Position numbers and translations under genes: made by a program. This document shows positions 1 to 7,244 of a DNA stretch of 47,079 nt, in pieces. Position 1 is the first letter of the stretch. Each line of letters begins with the position of its first letter. The notes below the pieces were generated by a model, which saw nothing but the letters and a program-made list of their open reading frames with translations, was not told the origin of the DNA and did no database searches. The DNA comes from an uncultured Lachnospiraceae bacterium (GTDB lineage: Bacteria > Bacillota > Clostridia > Lachnospirales > Lachnospiraceae), in the NCBI GenBank assembly GCA_947565425.1, contig CANOFW010000025.1:1-47079 (forward strand). Direction: 5' to 3'.

Positions 1-59
1 TCATTCCACTGTTCAGTTGTCAAGGTTGGGTGCTGTTCGTTTATTGCGACAGCTCGTAT

Positions 60-88
60 ATATTACCACGGCTGTCAAAACTTGTCAA
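60..88 (-). promoter_or_regulatory. Sigma-A promoter, probably of an rRNA operon left of the window
   Basis: Read on the minus strand, TTGACA (83-88) and TAATAT (60-65) are separated by exactly 17 bp. Downstream, positions 1-28 read on the minus strand give a CCTTGACAACTGAACAGTGG-type string, which resembles the conserved leader and spacer sequence in front of clostridial rRNA genes. The inference is that a leftward rRNA operon starts just beyond position 1. No rRNA sequence itself is inside the window, so the identity of the downstream transcript is not proven. Confidence 0.6.
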
Positions 89-135
89 GCACTTTTTTCA
101 AAAAAATAACAATTCTATATTTTGAAAATATGGAA

Positions 136-223
136 CGGAGAAAGAGGGATTCGAACCCTCGCGCCGGTCACCCGACCTATACCCTTAGCAGGGGCACCTC
201 TTCGGCCTCTTGAGTATTTCTCC
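136..223 (-). tRNA. tRNA-Ser (anticodon GCU)
   Basis: The minus strand folds into a class II tRNA of 88 nt. The acceptor arm GGAGAAA (217-223) pairs with TTTCTCC (137-143), and position 136 gives a G discriminator base, as is usual for serine tRNAs. The T arm contains GGTTCGAATCC, the anticodon loop reads CTGCTAA with GCU in the middle, and there is the long variable arm typical of tRNA-Ser. The CCA end is not encoded. The gene lies directly upstream of the putative rRNA promoter and has its own promoter. Confidence 0.96.
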
Positions 224-271
224 GAACTGACATTTTCTTATAAAATTGTCATTGCGCCACGCGCATAAGTT

Positions 272-300
272 ATATTACTAAAAAAAAAACTTTTTGTCAA
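272..300 (-). promoter_or_regulatory. Promoter of tRNA-Ser
   Basis: On the minus strand TTGACA (295-300) and TAATAT (272-277) are separated by 17 bp. Both hexamers and the spacing are identical to those of the putative rRNA promoter at 60-88. The tRNA 5' end lies about 49 bp downstream of the -10 box, so a short 5' leader would be processed off by RNase P. Confidence 0.75.
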
Positions 301-343
301 TACTATTCTTTATTTTTTTATTATTTCTTGTAGCAGTTCAGCC

Positions 344-479
344 ATAGCCGGGCATAATGAGCGAATCATGCTAGTATGAATGAGCATATTATGCCGGCTA
401 TAAGCGTAACGCCAGATTATGAGCAAAAAGAGTGGCGAAGCAACAAAGAGCACGTAAGTGCGATTTTGTGAATGGCGTT
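344..479. repeat. Nested inverted repeats between tRNA-Ser and the LRR gene
   Basis: Two dyads stand side by side. ATAGCCGGGCATAAT (344-358) matches ATTATGCCGGCTAT (388-401), with one bulged G. AACGCCA (408-414) matches TGGCGTT (473-479) and encloses a smaller GCAC-GTAA-GTGC hairpin (450-461). This lies just downstream of the LRR gene on the minus strand, so the structure could terminate that transcript, but there is no clear U-tract directly after the stems. It also looks like a short palindromic repeat element. No protein-coding potential is seen from 224 to 489. Confidence 0.5.
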
Positions 480-489
480 TCCTAAACTG

Positions 490-1440
490 TTACCATTTCT
501 TTAATTCCACAAACTTAATCTTGTATTTCTTAGCAAACCGCTCTGCTGTCGAACCTTTCCAGCCGTATATGGTAGTTGTTCTAGGAATAGTGATATTTGA
601 AGTTCCGTAATCATACTTATCAGGGGGAACTATCTTGCATTTGCTGTTGTAAATATAGATGGACTTCAATTTATCGCAGCCATTAAACGCCATATAACCT
701 ATCACTTTTACATTCTTGCCCAACACCACGTTCTTCAGCTTCCGGCAGTTGTTAAAAGCCCCGCTCCCTATAACCTCGACTTTATTCTTCAACACAACTT
801 TCTCTATATAGCGATTATCTCCAAACGCTCCACTCCCAATATACTTTAGATTCTTCCCCCACTGAATACTCTTGAATCTTTCTCCGCAAATTTCTGAACC
901 AATTCGAGTCACACCGTTTGGCACCTTGAGGGTACTGTAGCCTCCTGGATAGCCCATAAGCACAGTCCCAGTCTTGTTCAACAAAGCATTGCCCTTCACC
1001 GAATATCTCCGATTGCTCTTTAACACCGTAATCTTTTTCAATTTCGGGGCCTTCGCTAACGCATAATGCACCTGCACCCCGTTGGGGATGTGTAGTATAC
1101 GCAGGTTTTTTGCCTTACTTAGAGAAAATACCCATTTAACCTTTATACCATTTATTTCCTTAGGAATGGTAAGTTCCCGTTTCGAGCCCTTGTAATTATA
1201 TATCGTAAGCTGGCTGCAATCCTCCAAGCTTCCTTCACAACCATATATAAATCCCTTCCATGTACGGATGTCATTCTCCACTGGATCTATGTCTTCTTCC
1301 GCTCGGCTATCCAGCGGACAGCATAACAATACCAGTGCTACCGCCAGAAACACGCATATCAATCTCATCCTATGTTTCACCTTACCGTTCTTTTTGCTCA
1401 TCTCACCGCTTTCGCTGCCTTTCCGATCTTCAGCAACCAT
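490..1440 (-). CDS. Secreted BspA-like leucine-rich-repeat protein
   Basis: A 316-residue exported protein. After a basic N-terminus comes a hydrophobic signal segment (MRLICVFLAVALVLLCC) ending in an SRAEE-like cleavage region. The body holds LRR_5/BspA-type repeats of about 23 residues, visible as repeated motifs such as VTRIGSEIC, LKYIGSGAFGDN, VEVIGSGAFNNC and VKVIGYMAFNGC. Such proteins usually act at the cell surface in binding or adhesion; no ligand can be predicted. The start at 1440 is preferred because the ATG seven codons earlier would place the Shine-Dalgarno stretch GGAGGG inside the coding region. There is no sortase motif or C-terminal anchor, so release from the cell is likely. 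The gene diverges from the plus-strand gene at 1745. Confidence 0.85.
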   Translation of the reverse strand: MVAEDRKGSESGEMSKKNGKVKHRMRLICVFLAVALVLLCCPLDSRAEEDIDPVENDIRTWKGFIYGCEGSLEDCSQLTIYNYKGSKRELTIPKEINGIKVKWVFSLSKAKNLRILHIPNGVQVHYALAKAPKLKKITVLKSNRRYSVKGNALLNKTGTVLMGYPGGYSTLKVPNGVTRIGSEICGERFKSIQWGKNLKYIGSGAFGDNRYIEKVVLKNKVEVIGSGAFNNCRKLKNVVLGKNVKVIGYMAFNGCDKLKSIYIYNSKCKIVPPDKYDYGTSNITIPRTTTIYGWKGSTAERFAKKYKIKFVELKKW

Positions 1441-1502
1441 AACACCTCTTCCCTCCTTCATAACGCGACTCTTGCATTTCCAATCCTTCTCCCTATAGAT
1501 AT

Positions 1503-1531
1503 ATTATATCGTAACATTCTTTGTACCAAAT
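1503..1531 (-). promoter_or_regulatory. Possible promoter of the LRR gene
   Basis: A perfect -10 box TATAAT lies at 1503-1508 on the minus strand, but the hexamer 17 bp upstream (ATTTGG) is a poor -35. The position, about 65 bp before the start codon, fits the gene at 490-1440. Only the -10 is convincing. Confidence 0.4.
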
Positions 1532-1578
1532 GTCTATATATCCAAAGATTACAAGACCTTTGGGTACTAAAATAACGC

Positions 1579-1606
1579 TAAAGAATACAGGCAAAACAGC
1601 CGATAT
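1579..1606 (+). promoter_or_regulatory. Sigma-28 (SigD/FliA)-type promoter
   Basis: TAAA (1579-1582) is followed after 16 bp by GCCGATAT (1599-1606). This matches the consensus of flagellar sigma-28/SigD promoters (TAAA, 14-16 bp, GCCGATAT) and no sigma-A promoter is evident nearby. The transcript would start around 1613 and carry a leader of about 130 nt into the gene at 1745. Confidence 0.7.
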
Positions 1607-1685
1607 ATTTTAATAAGTTAAAGTAAAAGAATATTTTTTGCAAAACAGGTAACAAACATTAATATTTATCAAAGCAATTACGTCA

Positions 1686-1736
1686 GGTAAACGGATTTAC
1701 CGAAAGGCGGAGATAAAAAAGCCTGCATCAAGGAGG
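1686..1736 (+). promoter_or_regulatory. Leader hairpins with GGA loops, CsrA-like target
   Basis: Two small hairpins precede the start codon: GGTAAA-CGGA-TTTACC (1686-1701) and AGGC-GGAGATAAAAAA-GCCT (1705-1724). Both expose GGA in the loop, and a third GGA is the Shine-Dalgarno AAGGAGG (1730-1736). GGA in hairpin loops plus an overlap with the Shine-Dalgarno is how CsrA recognises mRNAs such as Bacillus hag. The CsrA assignment is inference; no csrA gene is in this window. Confidence 0.5.
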
Positions 1737-1744
1737 ATGAGAGC

Positions 1745-2596
1745 ATGAGTATGATGATGATTGGCAGTAAATCTGCTAACAAAGTAACCAGGATTAAAGA
1801 TTTGAATGGCAATACCGTTGCCACAATCAGCGTTTCTTCTCCGAAAAAGGGAAAGAAAAAACGTCTACAGTACAGTTTCAAGTCCATTTCCAATCAAATA
1901 ATGATGGCGAAAACGCCAAACACTGCTAAAATGGTAGCTACAAAAGCACGAGGAAAAGTTGCAATGCTTCAGAGAAACATTGATAATGACGACTATGATG
2001 AGACAGAACTTCGCCACGCCATTACCCACGCTAAGAAAATGCTACGCATTGCCAAGAAGAAAATGCGGCATTTAGAGGAAGAGACCGAGGCAAAGCAGAA
2101 AAACGGAGCCCAGATACAAGATGACGATAACGGCATTCCAGATCTGCCAGATGAAGAAGAAAAGGAAAAAGAACAAAAGGAAATGGAATTAGACCAGGCG
2201 ATGCAGGAATATGAAGATATCGTGAGCGAGTTTATGACCAAGGCTATGAATGAAATGATGAACCAGATGATGAATGAAATGATGGAAGACACGCAACTCG
2301 AAGAGTTGGCTGATGCATTCATGGGAGATATCTCGCAGGTAGAAGATTTGGAACCGGAAGATCTGGAAAAAATTAAGAAAAAACATCGCTCCGACGAACT
2401 GAGAGAAATCATGGAAGCCGATATGAAATATCTAAAGGCAATGATTAACAAGTTGGAACGGGAACGCCAGGAATTATCTACCCAAAGTTTCTCTGCTCCA
2501 GCCGTCACGCTTGAGATTTCGGGCGTACAGATGCCCGTACAGGCAATGGAAGCTCCCGTCACACCGGAAGGTGAAGTAATTGACGTTTCTTTATAA
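1745..2596 (+). CDS. Met- and acid-rich coiled-coil protein, probable motility-regulon member
   Basis: A 283-residue protein with no signal peptide or membrane segment; I do not recognise a named domain. A basic N-terminal part (residues 1-75, with KKGKKKR near residue 35) leads into a long helical region with heptad-like patterns (about 75-245). This holds an acidic stretch, DLPDEEEKEKEQKEMELD, and a methionine-rich stretch, MTKAMNEMMNQMMNEMMED. The C-terminus is hydrophobic and Pro/Val-rich. The start follows AAGGAGG at a normal distance. A sigma-28-like promoter and GGA-loop leader point to co-expression with flagellar genes; the function itself is unknown. It may be a cytoplasmic scaffold or chaperone-like factor, but that is a guess. 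A bidirectional terminator follows. Confidence 0.8.
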   Translation: MSMMMIGSKSANKVTRIKDLNGNTVATISVSSPKKGKKKRLQYSFKSISNQIMMAKTPNTAKMVATKARGKVAMLQRNIDNDDYDETELRHAITHAKKMLRIAKKKMRHLEEETEAKQKNGAQIQDDDNGIPDLPDEEEKEKEQKEMELDQAMQEYEDIVSEFMTKAMNEMMNQMMNEMMEDTQLEELADAFMGDISQVEDLEPEDLEKIKKKHRSDELREIMEADMKYLKAMINKLERERQELSTQSFSAPAVTLEISGVQMPVQAMEAPVTPEGEVIDVSL

Positions 2597-2678
2597 TGAT
2601 AATATTACACACCTAATTTATCTTTATTGCAACCTAATCATAAGCGACTGCCTTTGACGGCAGAATGATTTATACGAT

Positions 2679-2728
2679 AAAAGCAGTTACAAACTACTGG
2701 AAATTCCTTATTTTGTAACTGCTTTTTT
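2679..2728. terminator. Bidirectional intrinsic terminator
   Basis: AAAAGCAGTTACAAA (2679-2693) pairs perfectly with TTTGTAACTGCTTTT (2712-2726) around an 18-nt loop, with T-runs at the 3' side on either strand. It sits between two convergent genes, the coiled-coil gene ending at 2596 and fumB ending at 2754, and can end both transcripts. Confidence 0.9.
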
Positions 2729-2753
2729 ATGTTTAAATCTTCGTATATGTGCG

Positions 2754-3302
2754 CTATCTGATGTATGCCTGGGCTGCTGTTTTATAGAGGTCATTCCCCT
2801 CTGCATCTACTACTACAATAACAGGAAAATTCTCCACTTCCAATCTCAGCACAGCTTCCGCCCCCAAATCTCCATAGCAGACAAGTTCCGATTTCTTAAT
2901 ACATTTAGACAACAACGCTCCCGCGCCGCCGACTGCCGCAAAATAAACGGCTTGATTGCGGACAATGGCTTCAATGACTTCCTGCGTCCGCTTGCCTTTG
3001 CCAATCATAGCCTTCTGCCCCAAATCCAAAAGCCGGGGCGCATATTTATCCATACGGCTTGCCGTGGTCGGTCCCGCGGAACCAATCGGGCGCCCCTCTC
3101 TTGCCGGCGAAGGACCCATATAATAAATCGCCGCATCCTTTATAGGAAATGGTAATTCTTCTCCCTGGTCCAAAACATCCATAAAACGTTTATGCGCTGC
3201 ATCTCTGGCAACATAAATCGTACCGGAAATATATACATAATCGCCTGCGTGAAGGTCTTTTGTAACTTCAGCTGTAATCGGTGTTAAAATATGACTGTCC
3301 AT
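2754..3302 (-). CDS. fumB: Class I fumarate hydratase, beta subunit
   Basis: A 182-residue protein matching the C-terminal (beta) half of iron-sulfur fumarases and L-tartrate dehydratases, which are split into two subunits in many anaerobes. Characteristic blocks are the GDYVYISGTIYVARDAAHKR region near the N-terminus, the YMGPSPAREGRPIGSAGPTT block, and GKGKRTQEV. With the alpha subunit it interconverts fumarate and malate in the cytoplasm. It begins 21 nt after the alpha gene with a good GGGAGG ribosome-binding site. The symbol is by subunit role; a tartrate dehydratase (ttdB) cannot be excluded from sequence alone, although gene context gives no hint of tartrate use. Confidence 0.9.
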   Translation of the reverse strand: MDSHILTPITAEVTKDLHAGDYVYISGTIYVARDAAHKRFMDVLDQGEELPFPIKDAAIYYMGPSPAREGRPIGSAGPTTASRMDKYAPRLLDLGQKAMIGKGKRTQEVIEAIVRNQAVYFAAVGGAGALLSKCIKKSELVCYGDLGAEAVLRLEVENFPVIVVVDAEGNDLYKTAAQAYIR

Positions 3303-3323
3303 ACGATATGCCTCCCATCCCCT

Positions 3324-4169
3324 CTAAATTTCCCGCACAACATGCCTATTTACATGGCAGCAAATATTAACGGCAACCGGAAGTCCTGCAATGTGGGTAG
3401 GGTATGTATTGATATTGACAGCAAGTGCCGTGATCGTCCCGCCAAGCCCTCCGGGTCCAATGCCGAGCTGATTAATGGCTTGCAGCATTTCTTCTTCCAA
3501 TTCCCGTATATAAGGGATCTGTGAATATCCGTCCACTGGACGGAGCAACGCCTGCTTTGCGAGCAGCGCACACTTTTCAAACGTGCCGCCAATCCCTACT
3601 CCCACAACCATTGGTGGGCATGCGTTCGGACCTGCATCTTCCACAGCAGTCAGAATCGCCCTCTTTACGCCTTGTATTCCATCCGCTGGCTTGAGCATAA
3701 AGACACGACTCATGTTCTCACTGCCAAAACCTTTGGGAGCCAGCGTAAGCTTAACTTGATCTCCTGCAACAAGCGAATAATGGATGACTGCCGGCGTGTT
3801 ATCATTTGTATTTTCCCTGAGAATGGGATCGCCCACTACAGATTTGCGCAGAAAACCATCTCTATAACCCTGGCAAACCCCCTCATTAATGGCATCTTCC
3901 AGAACTCCTCCCTGAAAATGAACTTCCTGTCCAACCTCTACAAAAACTACAGCCATTCCCGTGTCCTGGCAGATAGGTATCATTTCATCGCCTGCAATCA
4001 CAAGGTTCTCTTCAAGCTGGCACAGTATTTTCTTCCCCAAAGGGGACTGTTCCGCATCCGCTGCTTCTTTCAATGCCTTTCCCATATCCAGCGAAAGGTA
4101 ATGATTTGCTTCTATGCACATTTCACGGATATTTGCTGTTATTTCTTCTGTCGAAATCGTACGAATCAT
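3324..4169 (-). CDS. fumA: Class I fumarate hydratase, alpha subunit
   Basis: A 281-residue alpha subunit of the oxygen-sensitive [4Fe-4S] fumarase. Three cysteines fit the cluster ligands: C67 in ICQDTG, C184 in PNACPP and C200 in FEKC. The GPGGLGG loop follows in the last quarter. An in-frame extension back to 4283 would overlap the cyclase gene by almost 100 bp; the ATG at 4169 has a strong AAGGAG nine bases upstream and gives the usual N-terminus MIRTIS. The gene starts 16 bp after the diguanylate cyclase stop codon, so the three genes probably form one transcript. The enzyme may serve fumarate respiration or a reductive TCA branch. Tartrate dehydratase is the alternative reading. Confidence 0.92.
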   Translation of the reverse strand: MIRTISTEEITANIREMCIEANHYLSLDMGKALKEAADAEQSPLGKKILCQLEENLVIAGDEMIPICQDTGMAVVFVEVGQEVHFQGGVLEDAINEGVCQGYRDGFLRKSVVGDPILRENTNDNTPAVIHYSLVAGDQVKLTLAPKGFGSENMSRVFMLKPADGIQGVKRAILTAVEDAGPNACPPMVVGVGIGGTFEKCALLAKQALLRPVDGYSQIPYIRELEEEMLQAINQLGIGPGGLGGTITALAVNINTYPTHIAGLPVAVNICCHVNRHVVREI

Positions 4170-4185
4170 CGTATTCTCCTTAACT

Positions 4186-5277
4186 TCAAAATTTCTGGTC
4201 CCAGTATACACGGTTCCTGCCTTTCTCTTTGGCATGATAAAGCGCGTGATCTGCCGCCTTGACGGATTTCTCAAAGTCACCATTATATTTTACGACACCT
4301 GCGGAAATATGAAATCCTACAGCAGTCTCTTTCGACGCTGCAATCTTTTTGCGGATTTCTTCTGCCTTTTTGTATGCATTTTCCGGCGGACATCCTGGCA
4401 AAATAATAAGAAACTCCTCTCCGCCAAAACGAATAACCGTTCCGCTCTTAGGAATTTCTTGCATCAGTGTTCTGCCCAGATAATGAAGCACCTGATCCCC
4501 CACATAATGACCGTGAGTATCATTGACGGCTTTAAAATAGTCAACATCCAACATTATGATAGAGATCATCTCCTCCTCGCTGATTATCTGATTGTCCTCA
4601 ATGAGTTGGTTCATCCGATGACGATTATACACGGTAGTCAACGGGTCCGTAATCAATGCAAGTTCCAATTTCTTCGATGTCAGATAACGCTCGAACTCTC
4701 CCAGGTTAAGAATGCAATGGACAAGCATAATTGCTGCAAAACAGGGAAAATTGAGCGATAAAATTACATCCAGGTTCTCGTAATGGTTGAATGGGTGCGA
4801 CACTAATATTTCCGCAAAAAATACGCCATAGCCAAACGCCCCGAAACACGGTCTCGCACCTAAACAACAAATCAAGAAAATAAAATTTAAAATCGTGGCA
4901 CCTTCGCTGAAATGCGTTTTAATCTCTAGGTGATATACCGACCAGATTGTCGCAAATACAATGAGATTCAGCAATAGATAATTTAAAAATGCTTTCCATT
5001 TATAACTTTTTACCTTAGGTTCCAGCACAATATAAAGAAACATCGGAACTAAGATGGATGTGCGGGGAATCAACGTCGGCATTATCGTATGCCCATTTAA
5101 TTGATAATCCGATACAAGATAACTGAGTGACGCAAGGCTAGCCAAAATAAGAATCAATTTCACAAAGAACTGGTAGTAATCACATTTATATTGATAAAAA
5201 TTGCGCTTCTCCTGCCAATCCATGTCTTTATATATGTGGTATAGCTCTAAAATATGCACAACATTGTAATTTTTCAC
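4186..5277 (-). CDS. Membrane-anchored diguanylate cyclase (GGDEF)
   Basis: A 363-residue protein. The N-terminal half (residues about 33-200) has around six hydrophobic segments and no recognisable ligand-binding domain. The C-terminal GGDEF domain (about 205-363) keeps the active-site motif GGEEF at 285-289 and the metal/GTP-binding MLDVDYFKAVNDTHGH stretch. It should therefore make cyclic di-GMP from two GTP. The product-inhibition site RxxD, expected just before GGEEF, is absent (PKSG instead). Translation starts at GTG, 5277, behind AGGGGGCG. A consensus promoter lies 50 bp upstream. Fumarase genes follow in the same operon, an unusual pairing. Confidence 0.9.
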   Translation of the reverse strand: MKNYNVVHILELYHIYKDMDWQEKRNFYQYKCDYYQFFVKLILILASLASLSYLVSDYQLNGHTIMPTLIPRTSILVPMFLYIVLEPKVKSYKWKAFLNYLLLNLIVFATIWSVYHLEIKTHFSEGATILNFIFLICCLGARPCFGAFGYGVFFAEILVSHPFNHYENLDVILSLNFPCFAAIMLVHCILNLGEFERYLTSKKLELALITDPLTTVYNRHRMNQLIEDNQIISEEEMISIIMLDVDYFKAVNDTHGHYVGDQVLHYLGRTLMQEIPKSGTVIRFGGEEFLIILPGCPPENAYKKAEEIRKKIAASKETAVGFHISAGVVKYNGDFEKSVKAADHALYHAKEKGRNRVYWDQKF

Positions 5278-5323
5278 GGTTACGCCCCCTTTTTATATCT
5301 GAGGTGGTGATAATCCGTTGTAT

Positions 5324-5352
5324 ATTATATAAATGTTTCCGCTTCCTGTCAA
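5324..5352 (-). promoter_or_regulatory. Consensus sigma-A promoter of the cyclase-fumarase operon
   Basis: On the minus strand a perfect TTGACA (5347-5352) and a perfect TATAAT (5324-5329) are separated by 17 bp. It lies about 50 bp upstream of the GTG start of the GGDEF gene, inside the gap after the DUF4173 gene. The perfect match predicts strong constitutive transcription unless repressed. Confidence 0.9.
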
Positions 5353-5384
5353 GAAAACGATTTAAACTGTTCCTTTGAGGGCAA

Positions 5385-7022
5385 TTACCACTTTAAGGCT
5401 GCTTTGCGCGCAAAATATTTCGACAAATGAAACGTCCTTATGTTCATGTCTTCCGTTTTATCCAGGACATGCTCAAACATCCGTTCCAGCAGACAACGCC
5501 GACAACCATATTGCGCTGTTCTTGTACTTTCAACGTTTTCATAATAGCAGCCTTCATAAGAAATGTATTCGTTAGGCTCCGCGCTGTTTGTACTCTCACC
5601 CTGGCAGCCATTTTCATGCGCAAATGTATAACGACTCAATACCGGAACGACGTCTAATGACAGCCCGGTAAGATATTGTAAATCTTCATAGCTGATGTCC
5701 TGCCCCATATGCGCAACATTATACTCGGCTATTAGCACATCCACTCTGCCAAAAGAAAATACCAGATAAAATGCGGCAACCACCGCTACACAATAACGGA
5801 ACAATCCAAACTTTGCATGGATTACCGCAGCCACCACGCCTGCCATCAATACCGCCAACATAGCAAGGAACCATAGTACCAACACTCGCAGAAAACTCAA
5901 ATGATAGGTGCGGATATAAAGAATCATCCGAAATGCACTGGAGGCAATCATAACATAGGTACAGCCGGAACACAGCAAAAGAAGCGTCTTGAGCATCTTG
6001 TTTTCCTCAAACAGCGCTATGCAAGATACAACTAAAACAAGATTAAAGCTGCACACAAACATTAACTGAAAAAATCCTTGCCGGGCGTATTCTGCATAAG
6101 TATACCCCTCCGGCAGCAGCATACCCCCAGTAAAAAGGAACACTACCTGTATCCCGCAAAAAATCACATAAATAACCGTCACCATAGACAAAAAGGTAAC
6201 CGCTATCAGCGGGTTTTTCTTGGACAAGCCACTTTGGTATTGCGGCATATTTCTCAGAGCAAGCGCCGAGAAAAAACTATAAATGCCAAAAAAGCCAATA
6301 ATCATCAGAAGCATCACGAGAAATAGATTGGGAGAAAATACAATCTGTCCAAACAGTTTATGAAATGCCTCCCCGATAACTTGAGAAAAAATCTGATCTG
6401 CACTGCTCAAAAGTTCAATCAGAACAATGAGCATTGGTAAGCCGATGAATACGCCTATCAGAACATATTTCACTTCCTTATTCTTCTTCGTCTCGCCTTT
6501 TTGCTTTTTGCGGTAGTTCACCAGATGGATGAACGGAGCGGCAACCTCCGGTATCATGTTCAAGTACAAAAACAACATATTTCCTACATATTGTACAAAT
6601 GTCCACGCACGGTCATCATACATCTGCCGCAGCATCAAAACCGTAATCAGTAGAAGAATCCCCACCGTATTAAAAAATATGACAAATATATTTGTGGTAA
6701 AAATAGTGCTGATTCCCAAAAGCATACAAATCCCTGCGTATAGCCAATAAGATTTCTTCCACGCAATCCCTTCTTTTTTCAGAAATAATGCGCAGACTGC
6801 CAATATCGCCGCCGTAATCAAAGGAAATGTAATGCCAATGTAATTGCGGTAAAACGCTACGGCAAAACAAACACTAAATACGAACGCCAGACCTAGAAAA
6901 TAAGGCGCATTTTTAACCATGCTATGCTCGGGAACACTGCCCACGAAAGTGTTATTTCCCATTTCGTGACGCTTCAAATCGCTGCTTTCCAAATCATGAT
7001 TCTCGAAACTGTTATTCTCCAT
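5385..7022 (-). CDS. DUF4173/DUF4153-like polytopic membrane protein
   Basis: A 545-residue integral membrane protein with about 11-12 hydrophobic segments between residues 38 and 440. The N-terminus (about 35 residues) is hydrophilic and the C-terminal hundred residues are largely soluble, with several cysteines. The overall layout and blocks such as WTFVQYVGNMLFLYL and the DVLIAEYNV region near the C-terminus fit the DUF4173 family, which has no defined activity. Its start overlaps the end of the HTH gene by 11 bp, and an AGGAGG site lies inside the latter, so the two are translationally coupled. It is probably controlled by that HTH protein along with the DUF2975 gene. No terminator is visible after it. 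Confidence 0.8.
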   Translation of the reverse strand: MENNSFENHDLESSDLKRHEMGNNTFVGSVPEHSMVKNAPYFLGLAFVFSVCFAVAFYRNYIGITFPLITAAILAVCALFLKKEGIAWKKSYWLYAGICMLLGISTIFTTNIFVIFFNTVGILLLITVLMLRQMYDDRAWTFVQYVGNMLFLYLNMIPEVAAPFIHLVNYRKKQKGETKKNKEVKYVLIGVFIGLPMLIVLIELLSSADQIFSQVIGEAFHKLFGQIVFSPNLFLVMLLMIIGFFGIYSFFSALALRNMPQYQSGLSKKNPLIAVTFLSMVTVIYVIFCGIQVVFLFTGGMLLPEGYTYAEYARQGFFQLMFVCSFNLVLVVSCIALFEENKMLKTLLLLCSGCTYVMIASSAFRMILYIRTYHLSFLRVLVLWFLAMLAVLMAGVVAAVIHAKFGLFRYCVAVVAAFYLVFSFGRVDVLIAEYNVAHMGQDISYEDLQYLTGLSLDVVPVLSRYTFAHENGCQGESTNSAEPNEYISYEGCYYENVESTRTAQYGCRRCLLERMFEHVLDKTEDMNIRTFHLSKYFARKAALKW

Positions 7023-7233
7023 CTTCTTCCTCCTCTCTCCATTCTAAAATATCTCCGGGCTGACAGTCCAACGCCCGGCAAATCTTATCTAACGTATCTA
7101 CTTTAATGGCTTTTGCCTTGCCATTTTTTAAAATCGAAATATTCGCCATTGTAATGCCTACACGCTCTGAGAGCTCTGTTACGCTCATTTTGCGCTTTGC
7201 CAGCATTACATCTATATTGATAATAATTGCCAT
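7012..7233 (-). CDS. Small Cro/CI-family HTH regulator (YozG-like)
   Basis: A 73-residue protein that is essentially one helix-turn-helix domain: MSVTELSERVGITMANISILKNGKAKAIKVDTLDKICRALDC-type helices with a C-terminal acidic tail, here split as recognition segment TMANISILKNGKA around residues 28-40. This is the usual size of YozG-type regulators paired with DUF2975 proteins. The ATG at 7233 is preferred over a longer in-frame opening because it has AAGGAGG in front and the upstream sequence is the DUF2975 gene in another frame. It overlaps the DUF4173 start. A likely target is the 21-bp-arm palindrome at 7773-7819 in front of the operon, which would make the operon autoregulated. Confidence 0.88.
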   Translation of the reverse strand: MAIIINIDVMLAKRKMSVTELSERVGITMANISILKNGKAKAIKVDTLDKICRALDCQPGDILEWREEEEDGE

Positions 7234-7244
7234 CGGCTGCCTCC

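Noticed and set aside
1686-1736. Cyclic di-GMP-I riboswitch before the coiled-coil gene
   Set aside because: A GGTAAAC...GAAAGG...AAGCC pattern looks similar at first, but the second half of the aptamer and its tetraloop receptor are missing; hairpins with GGA loops explain the leader better.
1993-2562. Long minus-strand open frame of 189 codons opposite the coiled-coil gene
   Set aside because: It is Ser-rich, without ribosome-binding site, and mirrors the acidic and methionine-rich codons of the real gene at 1745-2596.
4114-4761. Plus-strand open frame of 215 codons over the fumarase and cyclase genes
   Set aside because: Two well-recognised genes lie on the other strand; the product is Cys/His-rich without any family features.
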